Source: Tipula vernalis (Eukaryota; Arthropoda; Insecta; Diptera; Tipulidae). Taken from it: a DNA stretch of 64,000 nucleotides. The stretch is from the NCBI GenBank assembly GCA_958295665.1, contig OY282560.1, positions 54,870,333 through 54,934,332 of the forward strand, given 5' to 3'. This document shows positions 1-11,079 of the stretch, one piece after another; the stretch's first letter is position 1, and every line of letters begins with the position of its first letter. The translations under genes and the position numbers were made by a program. The notes below the pieces were generated by a model. It ran no database searches. It had not been told where the DNA came from and saw only the letters and a list, made by a program, of their open reading frames with translations.

Positions 1-282
1 GTTGTCTTTTTATAAATCATTCAATAATAAAAAGATAATTAATCAAATTTCTTCTCATTACTCATCCGCGCAACCAAATCATCTTTAATTCGCGTCATAT
101 ATAAACCAGATATATGTACAATGCAAACATATTCGGTTGCTTGCAGACAAGTTAAGTAGGAAAATGAATTTTTTTTTGTGTTATACCACCTGACACCAGA
201 CGCCAAATTGTTCTTTCTCTTTGTTGTTTTATTTCAATTCGAAAAAATAATTCGCGACTTGTTTCTCTCATGGAAATACAGC
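1..282. other. AT-rich flank, nothing recognised
   Basis: No open frame, RNA gene or repeat that I can support. It lies outside the left arm of the long inverted repeat that starts at about 283. Confidence 0.4.
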
Positions 283-528
283 TAATAATGTTACGTAATT
301 AATTAATTAATCAAAAAAATCCAGCCTCAGACATTTTGTACAAAAGTAAAAATATACGCCCTCTTTTAAGCAAAACCAAATATTTCAGCACTTAGCAGAT
401 ACACTTTGTAGTAAATGTAGTTCATATGCCTTAACAGAGATGTCACCATATCGGCATATTATAAACACATTTGTTTTGATTGCATAAAACAACCAAATGT
501 ATATTAACTCGAATATGATGAGATAGCC
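283..528 (+). repeat. Left arm of ~245 bp long inverted repeat
   Basis: Read on the plus strand this arm matches the reverse complement of 7096-7340 over its whole length, by eye at roughly 90 percent identity with a few short indels. The outer end is TAATAATGTTACGTAATTAA and the inner end lies near AGATAGCC. Such long arms are typical of Foldback or long-TIR DNA elements. No transposase was found between the arms, so the element may be non-autonomous. I could not identify a convincing flanking target duplication. Confidence 0.75.
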
Positions 529-800
529 GAGGTAGTAAGGTTATGGAGTGAAGTGAAGAAGGTCTGGAGTTCGAATCCAAGAAAAAGCCAACGAAACAAT
601 TTGTTTTTAGATGAAAAATTGTGAATTAATCAGAGAAGATTTTCGGGATCGAAGATCGCAATAAAAAAAAATTTGGTAAAATTAGTGGAAATAAAAAAAA
701 ATCAAATTTTTGCTTAAAAAAAAAAATAATAAAGTCGGAAGTTTCAAGAATCGAACTCCAGACCTTTCACACATCAGTCTTTCAGCTTAACACCCAACCA
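522..800. repeat. tRNA-like inverted pair (hairpin 1)
   Basis: At 522-580 the plus strand reads like the promoter of a tRNA-derived SINE: an A-box-like stretch (TAGCCGAGGTAGTAAGG, 525-540) and a B-box-like GGAGTTCGAATCC (566-578) about 40 bp downstream. At about 738-800 the minus strand carries a related unit, GGTCTGGAGTTCGATTC, preceded by an A-box-like GAGTGGTTGGG. The shared GGTCTGGAGTTCGA sequence in opposite orientation makes this a hairpin. Neither unit folds into a full tRNA by eye, so I call it tRNA-derived, not a tRNA gene. Confidence 0.5.
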
Positions 801-860
801 CTCTTCTCTGTATATCTATCACTCAGTTTTTCGTTTAAATATACTGATAAATTCGGACTT

Positions 861-1078
861 TGCGAAAAATCGCATAAACATTTTTGTTATTTTACCAGGC
901 GAACAGAATTTAAAAAACAACATAATTGTCAGCAACGTGACATTATTTTGTATCAAAGCGTGCCACTTCAAGTTATGTGACACTTGAACATACAAAATAA
1001 AGTCATATTGCTGACATTTCTACCTTCTTGTAATTTCTGTTCGCCTATTAAAATGACAAAATTTTTTTGCGATTTTTG
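861..1078. repeat. Hairpin 2, ~218 bp foldback element
   Basis: Near-complete palindrome. The left arm has AATCGCATAAAC, then AGGCGAACAGAA, then GTCAGCAACGTGACATTATT. The right arm carries the reverse complements in reverse order: AATAAAGTCATATTGCTGAC, TTCTGTTCGCCT, and TTTTTTTGCGATTTT. It resembles a foldback MITE. It has no coding capacity. Confidence 0.7.
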
Positions 1079-1111
1079 ATGATACAAAAAAAAAAAAAAT
1101 TTAAATTTCTG

Positions 1112-1403
1112 CTCACCTGGTAAATAAAAATTAACATTTTTTAATTAAAAGGGCAATCATAACTCAATAACAACCACCCAAATAGAAAATTTGGAGCTTT
1201 TTATTACAAACAAAAATTCCTCCAGCTGCGAGTATCGATCTCGAGACCTCAATCGTTTTAATCTGCTCGCTTATGGTAAGAGTTCGATCCTCGCGGCTGA
1301 AGGATTTCTTTTTTGTAATAAAAAGCTTCAAATTTTCTATATGGGTGGTTGCTGATGATTGCCTTTTTAATTAAAAAAAGTTAATTATTACTTACCAGGG
1401 CCC
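1112..1403. repeat. Hairpin 3, ~290 bp foldback with B-box-like arms
   Basis: Arms at about 1116-1235 and 1275-1400 are reverse complements, from CACCTGGTAA at the left tip to TTACCAGGG at the right tip. The inner part of the right arm has AGAGTTCGATCCTCGCGGCTG, B-box-like, with its counterpart on the minus strand of the left arm near 1212-1232. The loop is about 40 bp. Tail-to-tail tRNA-like units would explain the structure. Confidence 0.7.
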
Positions 1404-1570
1404 TATTGCACCAACTACTTATCACTTATTACTTATCAACTTATCATAAGTTAGTTTTTTTGATAATGATAAGTGATAAGTGTTTCACCAAAAACAACAA
1501 AATCTCACTCACTTATCAATTTGAAAACTTATCAAATTTTGATAATGATAAGTGATAAGCATTGCACATC
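1404..1570. repeat. Hairpin 4, CTTATCACTTATC-type MITE
   Basis: About 165 bp bounded by ATTGCACCAACTACTTATCA on the left and TGATAAGTGATAAGCATTGCAC on the right. The body is repeated CTTATCA and TGATAAG words that can form two nested stems. The right edge coincides with the point where I-element coding similarity ends, so this element either truncated or displaced the 3' end of the I element. Confidence 0.6.
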
Positions 1571-1598
1571 GATTTATTTTGGCTCTCCAGATTGCAGT

Positions 1599-4500
1599 TT
1601 AAGCTGATTTAGCTAAATCATCCCCAGTTGAGGAATTGAATTCAATTACACTTGCTTCGGCAGCACATCTTGCCTCGGAATCAGCCGCTTCGTTACCTGT
1701 TATTCCTACATGTCCGGGTACCCACCCGAGTGAAATATCCTTTGTCGAACCTATTAATAAATCCCTGATTTCGCGTACGATTGGATTTTTGATCCGTTTG
1801 GTTTTTAGAGCTTCCAATATAGCCGGTGAGTCCGTACAAATCCATTGCGACCTAGCAGGATGAACCCTGGCTATCTTGATAGCCTCGCGCAGAGCCCCGG
1901 CTTCCAAAGACATTGTTGACCAGTCATTACTCGTTCTTACCTTCTTTGGAGCTAATACCGTATCGGTAACGGCAAATCCGGCTCCCTCTTCCGATTTTGA
2001 CCCGTCGGTGTACTGGATATATGTGTCAGCAGGTAAACTTGTCAGAAATTTGAGGAATTCTGCTTTGTACGCAGAAATAGGGGTGTTAGATTTGGAATAT
2101 TTGAAAATACTAGTATTAATATTAAGTTCTATGTTTCTCCAGAGGGGATATTGGGTGCAATGAAATGTGGCTAAAATATTGGTTGATAAAGAGTACTGAT
2201 CTGCTATGGATGACCCTTTACTTCTTAAGTTTAAACGAGAAAATGAAGGGTGTACATAGTACGGTGAATCCAGTCTTTGTTTTTGTCTGATATAAAATTT
2301 GAGAAGGACTAGCTCTCGCCTCTCTGATAAATTTAGAAGGCCTGCCTCGGCAAGAATCGAAATTGAGGGAGAAGTTCTAAAGGTTCCCGTAGCTATTCTG
2401 ACTCCTTCGTTAAGTATAGGATCTAGTAGCGCGAGGGCTGATCTAGAGGCCCCCTCATAAAATTGACATCCATAATCCAGTTTAGATAGTACCAAGCTTT
2501 CGAAAACCCGCAAAAGGGTTGCTCTATTGCTTCCGAAGTTGATTCCTTTCAGGCATTTTAGCGCGTTCAGAGACTTTTTGCAAGCATTCTTGGTATTATT
2601 GATATGAGCTTTCCAAATCAACCGATTGTCCAACGTCATTCCCAAAAATTTATGCGTTTGAACATTTTCTAAAGGATTTCCGTTCAGTGTGTAGACCGCG
2701 GGTATGCACTTTCGCTTTCGACAGAAATGAATTGATTTGGTCTTGTTGGGGGAAAATGAAAACCCAGTCTCTTTACACCAAAGTTCTAATTTACCTATAA
2801 TTCAGGAAATCTCTTGTTTCAGAAGTGACTGATTTTGATTCTCGTAAAAAACAGTTAAATCATCGGCATATAGGACGAACTTGACTTTGGACCGGAAAAA
2901 CACATATCTAATCGAGTCGATGGCGGTGAGAAAAAGTGTTACGGCTAAACTAGAACCGGTTGTCACACCGTTTCCCGTGGAAAGTACGATCATTTAAATA
3001 ATTCCAGATTATATGTAGTATATTTCCATCTACCTTCCATTTTTCTAGTTGCTGTACAATCCTTAACCTCCACACTCTCTCATAAGCCTTCTCTAGATCG
3101 AAAAAAATACAAGTTAGATGTGAGGAGTCTCCGAATACTTCAACTACGGCCTCTTTTAATATTTGAATTGCGTCCAAGCAGCTTCTGTTCCTTCTAAATC
3201 CAAATTGTTCGGGTGTCAATAGTTGATTTTTTTCTAAATACCAAATTAGTCTTTCGTTGACCATACGTTCCATCACCTTAGCATCATTGTTAACGAGTGA
3301 GATTGGGCGGAATTCTGAAGGTGTTCTTGCTTTTGGATTTTTAAGTATCGCAATTACAACAGCTCTTTTCCACTGGTATGGGAAAGTTCTATTGGACCAT
3401 ATGGAGTTAAAAATGTTCAAAAGATGGATTTTATTGAGAGAAGTTAGATTGTTCAACATTTTGTTTGTAATGAGATTTTCGCCGGGGGCTTTGCTGTTCC
3501 CACTTTTGAGGGCTACGCTGAGCTCAATCACATTAAAAGGAGCGTTCAACTCCATTAAACCATTTCTCTGGCTTAAAATGAAGCGGCTCTCTAACAAATT
3601 CTTATGTAGAATTAAATCGGTCGAATAATTTTCCGAAGAAGAGTTCGAGGCAAATGAAGCGCCGAGAATATTAGCCATTGATTCCGAATCTGTGTAAGTA
3701 TTATTGTTGTCGCGGATTTATGAAGTATGATTTACCGTTCTTTTACCGGTCAGTTCACTAATTTTCCCCCACAACTCTTCGCTAGTTATCCTCGGACCGA
3801 TTTAAGCTCGGAATTCATTCCAAGAGGATTGTTTAGCCTGTCTTACAAGTCTTTTAGCTCGTGATCGAGCTCTTTTAAATGATATTAGATTATCGGTGGA
3901 GGGGTTTCTTTGGAAAATTTTGAGCATTTGTTTCCTATCAAAAACCGCTGTTCTAATTTCGACCGACCACCATGGGACTACTTTTTTTAAAGGCCGTACT
4001 GAAGATAGAGGAATACTGGATCTAGCAGCTTATGTTAAAATGTTTGAGTATTGCTCTACAATTTCGTTGATGGGTTGGTCTAGGGAAATGTTTGTAATAT
4101 TGGCCAGGTCAGAATATAAGCGCCAGTCTGCTTCCTGTTCCTTCAATCTTTGCCTTCTCGAATTTTGTGGTGAGAAAGTATTGCTAGACATTAAAACTGG
4201 AAAATGGTCGCTACTGTACAAGTCGTCTACCACGCTGAATTTCCATTTATACGCAATCTCGGGAGAACATAGGACCAAATCGATATGTGTTAGGGAACCA
4301 TTTCCGTGGACATAAGTTGGAGATCCGTCATTGATGCACACTAGAGAGGTACGACTAATGAACTCATGGACGATTTTTCCTCTAGTATTTTCCGAGGAAG
4401 ATCCCCAAAGAGGGCTGTGAGCATTGAAATCTCCTACCAGGACAATGGGCCTCGGAAGTGCAGAAAATAACTGCAAAAGGGACTGAAGATTGATGGTGAT

Positions 4501-4836
4501 GGATGGTGAGATGTAAATTGAGCAGATCGTTATTGATAAACCGCCCAAGTCTACTTTACAAGCGGCAATTTGCAAGTTTGTATTGATCTGGAGAAGAATA
4601 AATGACAGACAATCTCTAATTAGTTAAGCAGCTCCACCTGAACCAGAAGGGTCCAGTGGGGTATTTGTAACTATGTTATAACCTTTCAGTTTAGGTTTAT
4701 GTATCGGTTTAAATTTAGTTTCGTTTAGTGCTAAAACCCATGGATTATATTTGGCTACAATCAAATTTAGCTCATTGTCCCTGCAAAAGAAACCATTGCA
4801 GTTCCAATGAAGCAAATCGTTACAAGCATTATTCAT
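1599..4836 (-). pseudogene. I-type ORF2: endonuclease / reverse transcriptase / RNase H
   Basis: Reading down from the ATG at 4836: an AP-endonuclease-like N-terminus (LHWNCNG start, ALNETK, then VGDFNAHSPLWGS and SSDHFPV, with the catalytic-type residues visible); reverse transcriptase from about 3600 to 2800 (FRPISLVNN, TPEQFGFR, IFFDLEKAYERVW, then YADDLTVF as the catalytic box); and RNase H at about 2010-1640 (YTDGSK, SLEAGALREA, CTDSPA, GWVPGHVGITGNEAAD). In-frame stops occur at 4624, 4030, between 3810 and 3715, and at 2802, and there is a frameshift near 2975. The frame ends at 1599 just after RNase H, short for an I-clade ORF2. Confidence 0.75.
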
Positions 4837-5154
4837 CGTTTACATAGCGCAGTAACTCTAATTCAGCTGGGCTGAGAAATGAATAATCCTTGTTACTGTG
4901 ACTTACTTGGTTTTTATACAAATGATTTTGTGTTGGTTGAAAATTGACTTTTAATGGTTGTGATTTGTGATGATTATTTTGATGAGTATTTGACTGTCTT
5001 TGTTGTTGCGGTTGAAATTGTTCTGATGATTGAATTTGTTGATTTTGTTGTAGTGGTAATGTTCTGTTCTCTTCTTGTAAATGTTTTTGTTGAGAATGTT
5101 GCTCTGCTTTATTGTTTATTGTTTGTTGTTCTTGTTGAGAAATATGTAGTTCAC

Positions 5155-6332
5155 TTACGTGAGGAATTTGTGTGGGGTTTTGTGTATAAGTCTGAGGTAG
5201 AAGTGGTTGAAGTTTGTGTAATGATTGTTGAGATGTTGATTGCTGCAGTTGGTGTTGCTGTGATAGCTGTTGGGGTTGTATATCTTGCTGTATTTGTGGG
5301 TATACTGTTGATTTGGGTGAGTAGACTTGGGTTGCTGTTCCTGTTCATTTTGCTTGTCGCTGATTGGTTTGGATTGTGACTGATTCTGTGCAGTACGATT
5401 TCCTTTTACTATACTGGCATAGGATCCTAATGCCGGAGTTGTATTAGCGTGTGTCCTATAATATTGCGTTCTTGCTTCAAAGTAAGTGATACGGTATGTT
5501 GTTCCAATTTTCATGATTTCCGCTTCTCTTTTATAAGCCGGACACTCTTTACTAATGCTGGTATGGGGGCCCTTGCAATTGACGCACTTTACCACAGTGC
5601 AAGGTTCCTTATGAGGGACTTGCAAATCCTCGGCGCATTTGAAGCAAACTAATGTATTCCTGCATCGCTTTTTTGTATGTCCGAACTTATAGCATGTGCC
5701 GCATTTCATGGGGTTTGGAATGTACAGTCGAACAGCAAGTTTAATGAATCCGGCATATACAGTCTCTGGAACGGTTGGTATATTGAAAATAAGTACCATA
5801 GCTGCGGTATCTTGCAACGCGCCTTAATCCTCTTTTTGATTTTCCTCACATCAATCACTCCTTGGGATGAAAACCCTTCTTTAATCTCTTCTTCCGATAG
5901 AGAAATTAAATCACGGCAGAAAACCACACCCTTTGAATTATTTAAGTAAGGGTGTTCTGTAACCACTACTGGTGCTAGTCCTCCGAGTTGTTTTAATTTT
6001 AATAGTGATGCTGCGGCAGATCGTGTTTTAGTTAGTAGCAACAACTCCCCGCTTTTAGTGCGAGTTACTTTTTTAATGCCGTTAGAAACAGCCATGTCGA
6101 GAGCTTTCTGTATTCCAAAAGGAGAAATTCCATTTAGATTAGTATTTACATCTTCGTGTTTTATAACCAGATATTTTTCCTGAACGGAGTCAGCTGAGCT
6201 AGACGCAAACGGCGCGCTGAACCCCAATCTTTTCACCCTTAATTGTTCGGTTTTTTTCCTTTTTGGTTGTGGATATACTTCACTATACTCGCCGATCCCT
6301 TCCAGGGGGGCAAACCGATTTTTAAGGAGCAT
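5155..6332 (-). pseudogene. I-type ORF1 (gag-like, three zinc knuckles)
   Basis: Nucleic-acid-binding ORF1 of the LINE. The N-terminal part (6332 to ~5815) is a basic stretch followed by an RRM-like region seen in I/Jockey ORF1 proteins. After a one-base frameshift near 5815, the frame continues through PYIPNP-like sequence into three knuckles: CGTCYKFGHTKKRC, CFKCAEDLQVPHKEPC and CVNCKGPHTSISKEC. The C-terminus is rich in N, Q, S and Y and probably disordered. It lies just upstream of ORF2 on the same strand, as expected for a bicistronic LINE. Confidence 0.7.
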
Positions 6333-6540
6333 TCTGCCCTAAGGCAGATGCCTCCTACACCACTTCACAACCAGAAACTATTTAGATATGTACAGCACAA
6401 AAGCAAAAAAAAATAATTTTTTAAATAATTATTGTCTTTAAATGCACTAACTATAGCACAGAATGTTTTCTGCACCGGAATATACCGCTATTTTAAAATA
6501 ACCAATCGCTGTTACACTTTTAATTTAATATGTTCCGAAG

Positions 6541-6613
6541 ATTGTAAGAGAATTCAATCCAGTTTCGAACTGATGAGCTTATGATTATGAAAAAATCAAT
6601 CCTCTCATCAGGC
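6541..6613 (-). other. tRNA-like sequence in the leader region of the I element
   Basis: On the minus strand GCGGCCTGATGAGAGG is A-box-like and TCAGTTCGAAACTGG is B-box-like, about 35 bp apart. The second also makes a T-arm-like stem-loop. I cannot draw a proper acceptor or anticodon arm, so it is not called a tRNA. It could be a SINE head or an internal pol III-like promoter relic. Confidence 0.3.
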
Positions 6614-6620
6614 CGCGGCG

Positions 6621-7095
6621 ACTGGACTGACTATACCACAATTTACATTCTATATATACAGAATGTCCTGTGCTTTATATACTAGCGAATCGTACTAATA
6701 TAGATAAATTCAATTACAATTTTTCTTCTTCATGACAATCACATAAGCTGTGAACGCTAATTTTACTTTTTTTTTTTTTTTTTTTAATTTTTGTTGAATG
6801 TTAACACTGTAAATGTTTACTGTGCTGTTACACTGTAAATGTTTACTGTGCACCAAAAAAAAGAAGAACTGTTTATAACTACTTATTCACACCACACCAA
6901 TTGTTTTCTCCAAAATTCACTTATAACAAAGTCTACCAAATACCGTAAATAACTATGAACACGTTATTCAGCTTATATTATTATTATATTAATTTTGTTT
7001 TAATGAAGTCAAAACAAATTTTATTCAAAACAAAAAAAAAATGAATTAATACGTAGCTTTCAAACACGTCTTTCGTCTACGAAAGCTATCGTGGT
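6621..7095. repeat. Non-coding spacer with a 28 bp direct duplication
   Basis: Between the I element and the right inverted-repeat arm I see no gene. ACACTGTAAATGTTTACTG occurs twice in tandem between about 6808 and 6857, separated by GTGCTGTT-like sequence. The rest is AT-rich with homopolymer runs. Confidence 0.45.
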
Positions 7096-7340
7096 ATGGC
7101 TATCTAGTCATATACAAATTAATATACATTTGTTTGTTTTATGCAATCAAAACAAATGTGTCTATAATATGTCGATATGGTGAAATCTCTGTTAGGGCAT
7201 ATGTACTACATTTACTACAGAGTGTTTCTGCTAAGTGCTGAAATATTTGGTTTTGCTTAAAAGAGGGCGTGTGTTTTACTTTTGTAAAAATGTCTGTGGC
7301 TCGATTTTTTTAATGATTAATTAATTACGTAACATTATTA
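7096..7340 (-). repeat. Right arm of ~245 bp long inverted repeat
   Basis: Reverse complement of the arm at 283-528, with the terminal sequence TTAATTACGTAACATTATTA at 7321-7340. The two arms are 6.6 kb apart and enclose the hairpin cluster and the I element. Confidence 0.75.
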
Positions 7341-8319
7341 TTGCATTAGAATAATATGGATTAGTTGTACTAAATATTCTGGTAACGAAGTCGCCATAAA
7401 TTCAAAAAGCAAACTACTCATAAAATTTAGCAAGAGTAGCTGCGTGCAGTCAGAAGTATTTGTGTGTACTTTGCCTCGTTAAATGGATATTTGTGAAAAC
7501 TTTATCCAATTTTTTTTTGTGATTCTCAATATCGGCAATTCAGAAATTTGACCGTTGGTCGGATTGAAATAATTTGTATATTATAAATATTAAAAATAAC
7601 ATTTTTATTTTTCGCGCCGTACACTACCGAGGATCGAACTCGGTACCTTGCATTGTATAGCATTTCATGCTACTACTTCTGCCAACACATGTTATGTTGA
7701 TTAGAATACATTACTACGTTTTAAGCAATCTAGTTATAAAAACAATGTCAAATGGGTTAGATCGATGACGACAACAATTTTTGTACTTACCCACATTGCA
7801 ATTTCTCAAAGTTCTCAAATTAATTCGAAATAAAAACACAGTTAGGGATGTTGTAGTCATTGTCTGGTGTTAACCACCTTTTGTTTAACAACAGGATACT
7901 AAGAGTGGGAAATTTCCCATTTTGCAAAATAATAAATGTTTATATAGTCAGTTTAGTCCTGCATCTGGATCCTCATTTTTAAAAATTTTAAGTCCATTTA
8001 ATATAAATTTTATTGCTTTATCAAGGCTTCTCATTGTTATAATTTGTGAATTGAAATTAATCACCAAGACAATAACCCACAAAACCGGGTGCAAAAAATC
8101 TAAAATCTGCATTTGTGTTCCGATTACGGTGTCCATACCACTAAGAATCGGTTTTGGAACCTGTAATATTCAATATGATAGATGGAGTTGATAAATTGTA
8201 ATGATGATGAATACTTTTAGCTGGTATCTTCTTGCTGATTTTCTTAAAGATATTTTATTTCATTACATCGTATGAACAGATAGGTGCAATTTTAACTACT
8301 AAATTATTAAGGACCCCTT
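7341..8319. other. Intergenic; one tRNA-like relic on the minus strand
   Basis: No supported gene. On the minus strand at about 7700-7615 there is a tRNA-like unit: GGCAGAAGTAGTAGCATG (A-box-like) followed by ACCGAGTTCGATCCTCGGT, a clean six-pair T-arm with a seven-base loop. The middle contains AGCATGAAATGCT, whose loop is three bases, so the anticodon arm is not that of a functional tRNA. It may be a tRNA-derived SINE fragment. Confidence 0.4.
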
Positions 8320-8614
8320 TGTTACGGCCACCGTAATGAATATCAACTGAACGCGCATAATTTTATTTTAGTTATTTTGTTTTATTATAAATTATTGTTA
8401 ATTAGCACCATCTATGGAAGAGTGCTGAAAGATGGAAAATATTGTATAAAACAAACTCATCCGTGATTCCAATTTTGAACGCATGGATAAGTGTGAACAA
8501 GAGAGATAAAAGGAAAAGAAAAAAGTAAAGAAAAGGTGAGTCATAATAAAGTAACCGAACGAATCGGATGAAAATAGAGTTTAGCGCTTTTTATTTCGGT
8601 AAAGTACACAAACA
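8320..8614 (+). repeat. 5' LTR of BEL/Pao element
   Basis: 295 bp, TGTTACGGCC to GTACACAAACA. Compared with the 3' LTR it has two extra blocks: about 40 bp near its start and about 80 bp after GAACAAGAGAGAT. Sequence following the LTR starts AGGTGCCAG; I cannot confirm a primer-binding site there. Confidence 0.8.
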
Positions 8615-9808
8615 AGGTGCCAGATTTAATAATTCAGTCTAGTAAAAGTAAAAAAAAAAATCAGTACAATTAAAAGATTAAAAATCTTGAAAATAGTGAA
8701 AATTCAATTTAATAATAAAAAATACAAAGCAAAGTGGTAGGAACAATTGACAATTACAGTCTAATAAGAAAATATAAAAAAGTGGAAGGTTCCAGAATAA
8801 TAAAAATAGAGCGTAGTTGTATTGGAATTAGGTGTTGTGAAAGTGTCGGAAAAGAAGGAAAATTGTAAACTGTACAAAAAAGCATCGTATTAAGATGATA
8901 AGCGAGAAAAGTTGTACAGAAGCACGTGTTGTACGAGAAAAAAAGGCAGACAAATAAAAGGTAAGGAAATTATTTTATGGTGCATAAAGTACAAGCCAAG
9001 TGAATGATTTTGAAGAAGGCGTGTTGTGTAGTAGCTGGTACAATTTTGCCTGTTGATAAATGAAAGAAAAGTTGATTAATTGGGTGGTAATTGAACTGTT
9101 GAGTTGCTGTAGCAGGTTATAACTGCCACATGGTATAACGGTTCATCACTATGAAGACAAAAGATATGGTGTAACGGTATATCACTGCCGCGTGGCTTGG
9201 TTTCGGATAGCGGTAAAAAGTGGGAAAGAAATATGTAATTAATAGAGCTGATCAACGGTAATTTTTATTTTGTCTTTAAAAGAGGAGAGAGTGAGATTTG
9301 CGTTGAAATTAAATATGAGCTCGTAAGTGGTGTGAGTAAAAATACAGTTGGGTCAGAGGGTGATACGGAAGACGGACCATGTTGAGAATTGAGAAACGTG
9401 GTTAACAACTTATTTATAATTGATGCTTATCAATGAGAAATTAATCTAGAACAAGAATGTTAATAAAGTAAAGAACAAGGCCTTTAGTTGAGAAAAATAC
9501 TGGAATAAATAAATTTGATATTAAAATTTAGAAACGAAAATGAATACAAGCAATGTGTTGGTTTGAACGAGAGAAAAATGTTCTCGAGATGTACAAAGTT
9601 GTGGGGCATGGAGCGCTTGGCCAGGATGTGGTGACAGTGCGACCGTCAGTGACGGGGGGTTTCATGAAGAGTGAGTGACCATGTTTAGAGTAATTAATCG
9701 ATTTAACTTTAATTTATATTTTTGTATTTGTGCGTGTTTAAGAATCAGTGTGGCCACCTGGTTGTTTGATGGCTCTCTCGAATTGGCTCCACCTTGTTGT
9801 GACGAGAA

Positions 9809-9919
9809 CACTGTGAGTTGGGTACATATAGCTGTATACCGTTTATTGGTGATGGAAGGAGCCGCACTGTGAGTTGGGTACATATAGTTGTACGCCGGTT
9901 ATTGGTGTTGGATTGAACC
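9809..9919 (+). repeat. 56 bp tandem duplication
   Basis: Two units, each starting CACTGTGAGTTGGGTACATA and containing TTATTGGTG; they differ at a handful of positions. It lies in the BEL leader. Confidence 0.75.
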
Positions 9920-10244
9920 ACACTATGATGATGGAATGGAATATGGAAGAAATTAGTAAAAGGTATGCTATGAATAGTTAGGGAAATAGTCAGGAATATA
10001 GGTAAAATTTGTGTGAGAGATTAGATTATCAGCGTAAGAACGGGATAGCAAAGTCTTTAAGGGTTCAAAGTCCTCAAGTAGGAATGACAGAGTTAAACCT
10101 ATATAGGTTGATGTTAGGTTTGTTTGAGTCTGAATAAGCTTTTAGTATTATGTGAATTTGTATGTGCTGCATGACCTATGCAAATTTGTATGTACTGCGT
10201 AACTTAATTATGAGCATTTCCTTGTCGGGTATATCCGGGGAAAA

Positions 10245-11079
10245 ATGGAGCAATATAGCTCACTAGATCTTGATGATATTCAAGGGGAAATTGTAAATGT
10301 GAACCGGGAAATTCAGAGTCAAACTGGGTTGGTTAAAGACCCCGATATCGAGACTGTAATGGCAAATTATCGGAGATTGTCGATAATGGAAGCAAACAAG
10401 CTTAGTGAGAGATTTGAAGAAGCAAAAAGAAATGAATGGGAAATAATCGTTAGAAGAATGGGAAATAGTCGTTCGAAATCAGGAACTATTGCCACTGGTG
10501 CTATCAGAAAACAAAAAACAAATAGAAGGAAGGAGAATTGGAGCTTCAACGGGGGGTCGGAGTTGAGGAAAAGGATATCGAGCGGTATGCAACGGACAAC
10601 AGTGAGCCGATGGCCATCGAAATATTGTCAAAAATACAACCGGCTAGGGACTTTAAACCCATTGCTTTCAAGACCAAAGATCAAGGGGATGTCGCAAATG
10701 AAACAGGACATAGTATGGCGGGTGACAGATCTCGATCATCTCGTTCTGGGGTCTCCACATTATCATTTGCAACATACCAATCGTCACAAGAAGAGAAATT
10801 CAAACAGCCAAAGAAAGGGATTACGTACCCACCGATGGCATGGTTGTTGCCCCACCCATTGTCAAGAAATGCTAAGGTAAACATAAAATGTATGGATGCA
10901 ACAGTATGTTAAGGGCGGGGTTACATGAGATATGGTACATAGCATTAAGTAAGGGGGTGTGCTTACACTGCCTTTACCCGCGTCATTCGTCGTTTACGTG
11001 TAAGGAGTTGGAAGTGTATACCACAGATGTGGAACCAGACACAATAGTTTATTGTGTCCAAAAAATCCAGCCAATATAA
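10245..11079 (+). pseudogene. Accessory ORF in BEL leader with a zinc-knuckle-like motif
   Basis: I do not recognise the product. A frame from 10245 encodes a charged, probably helical N-terminus (MEQYSSLDLDDIQGEI, later KLSERFEEAKRNEWE). The open frame appears to shift near 10540-10600, and again before 10888. The last part contains CLHCLYPRHSSFTC (about 10969-11010), which fits the C-X2-C-X4-H-X4-C retroviral knuckle. It sits upstream of the DUF1759 gag, whereas BEL knuckles usually follow that domain. It could be a second partial gag or a captured ORF. Confidence 0.4.

Larger units (their letters stand above)
1571..6620 (-). mobile_element. I-clade non-LTR retrotransposon, degenerate, 3'-truncated
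   Basis: Two-ORF LINE on the minus strand: a gag-like ORF1 with three zinc knuckles (6332-5155), then ORF2 with endonuclease, reverse transcriptase and RNase H (4836-1599). RNase H together with a CCHC-type ORF1 points to the I group rather than Jockey or CR1. The 5' leader probably lies at about 6333-6620; its exact end is unclear. The 3' end is missing: coding-like sequence runs past the final stop to about 1571 and then meets hairpin 4, with no UTR or tail. Several stops and frameshifts mark it as dead. Confidence 0.75.

Noticed and set aside
4954..5379. 141-codon open frame, plus strand, very rich in V/L
   Set aside because: Antisense of the Asn/Gln/Ser/Tyr-rich C-terminus of I-type ORF1; composition artefact.
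6541..7700. Functional tRNA genes
   Set aside because: A/B-box and T-arm are present, but acceptor and anticodon arms cannot be formed; called SINE-like relics instead.
7922..8191. 89-codon frame and its antisense partner
   Set aside because: No recognisable domain, and both strands are open, typical of chance frames.
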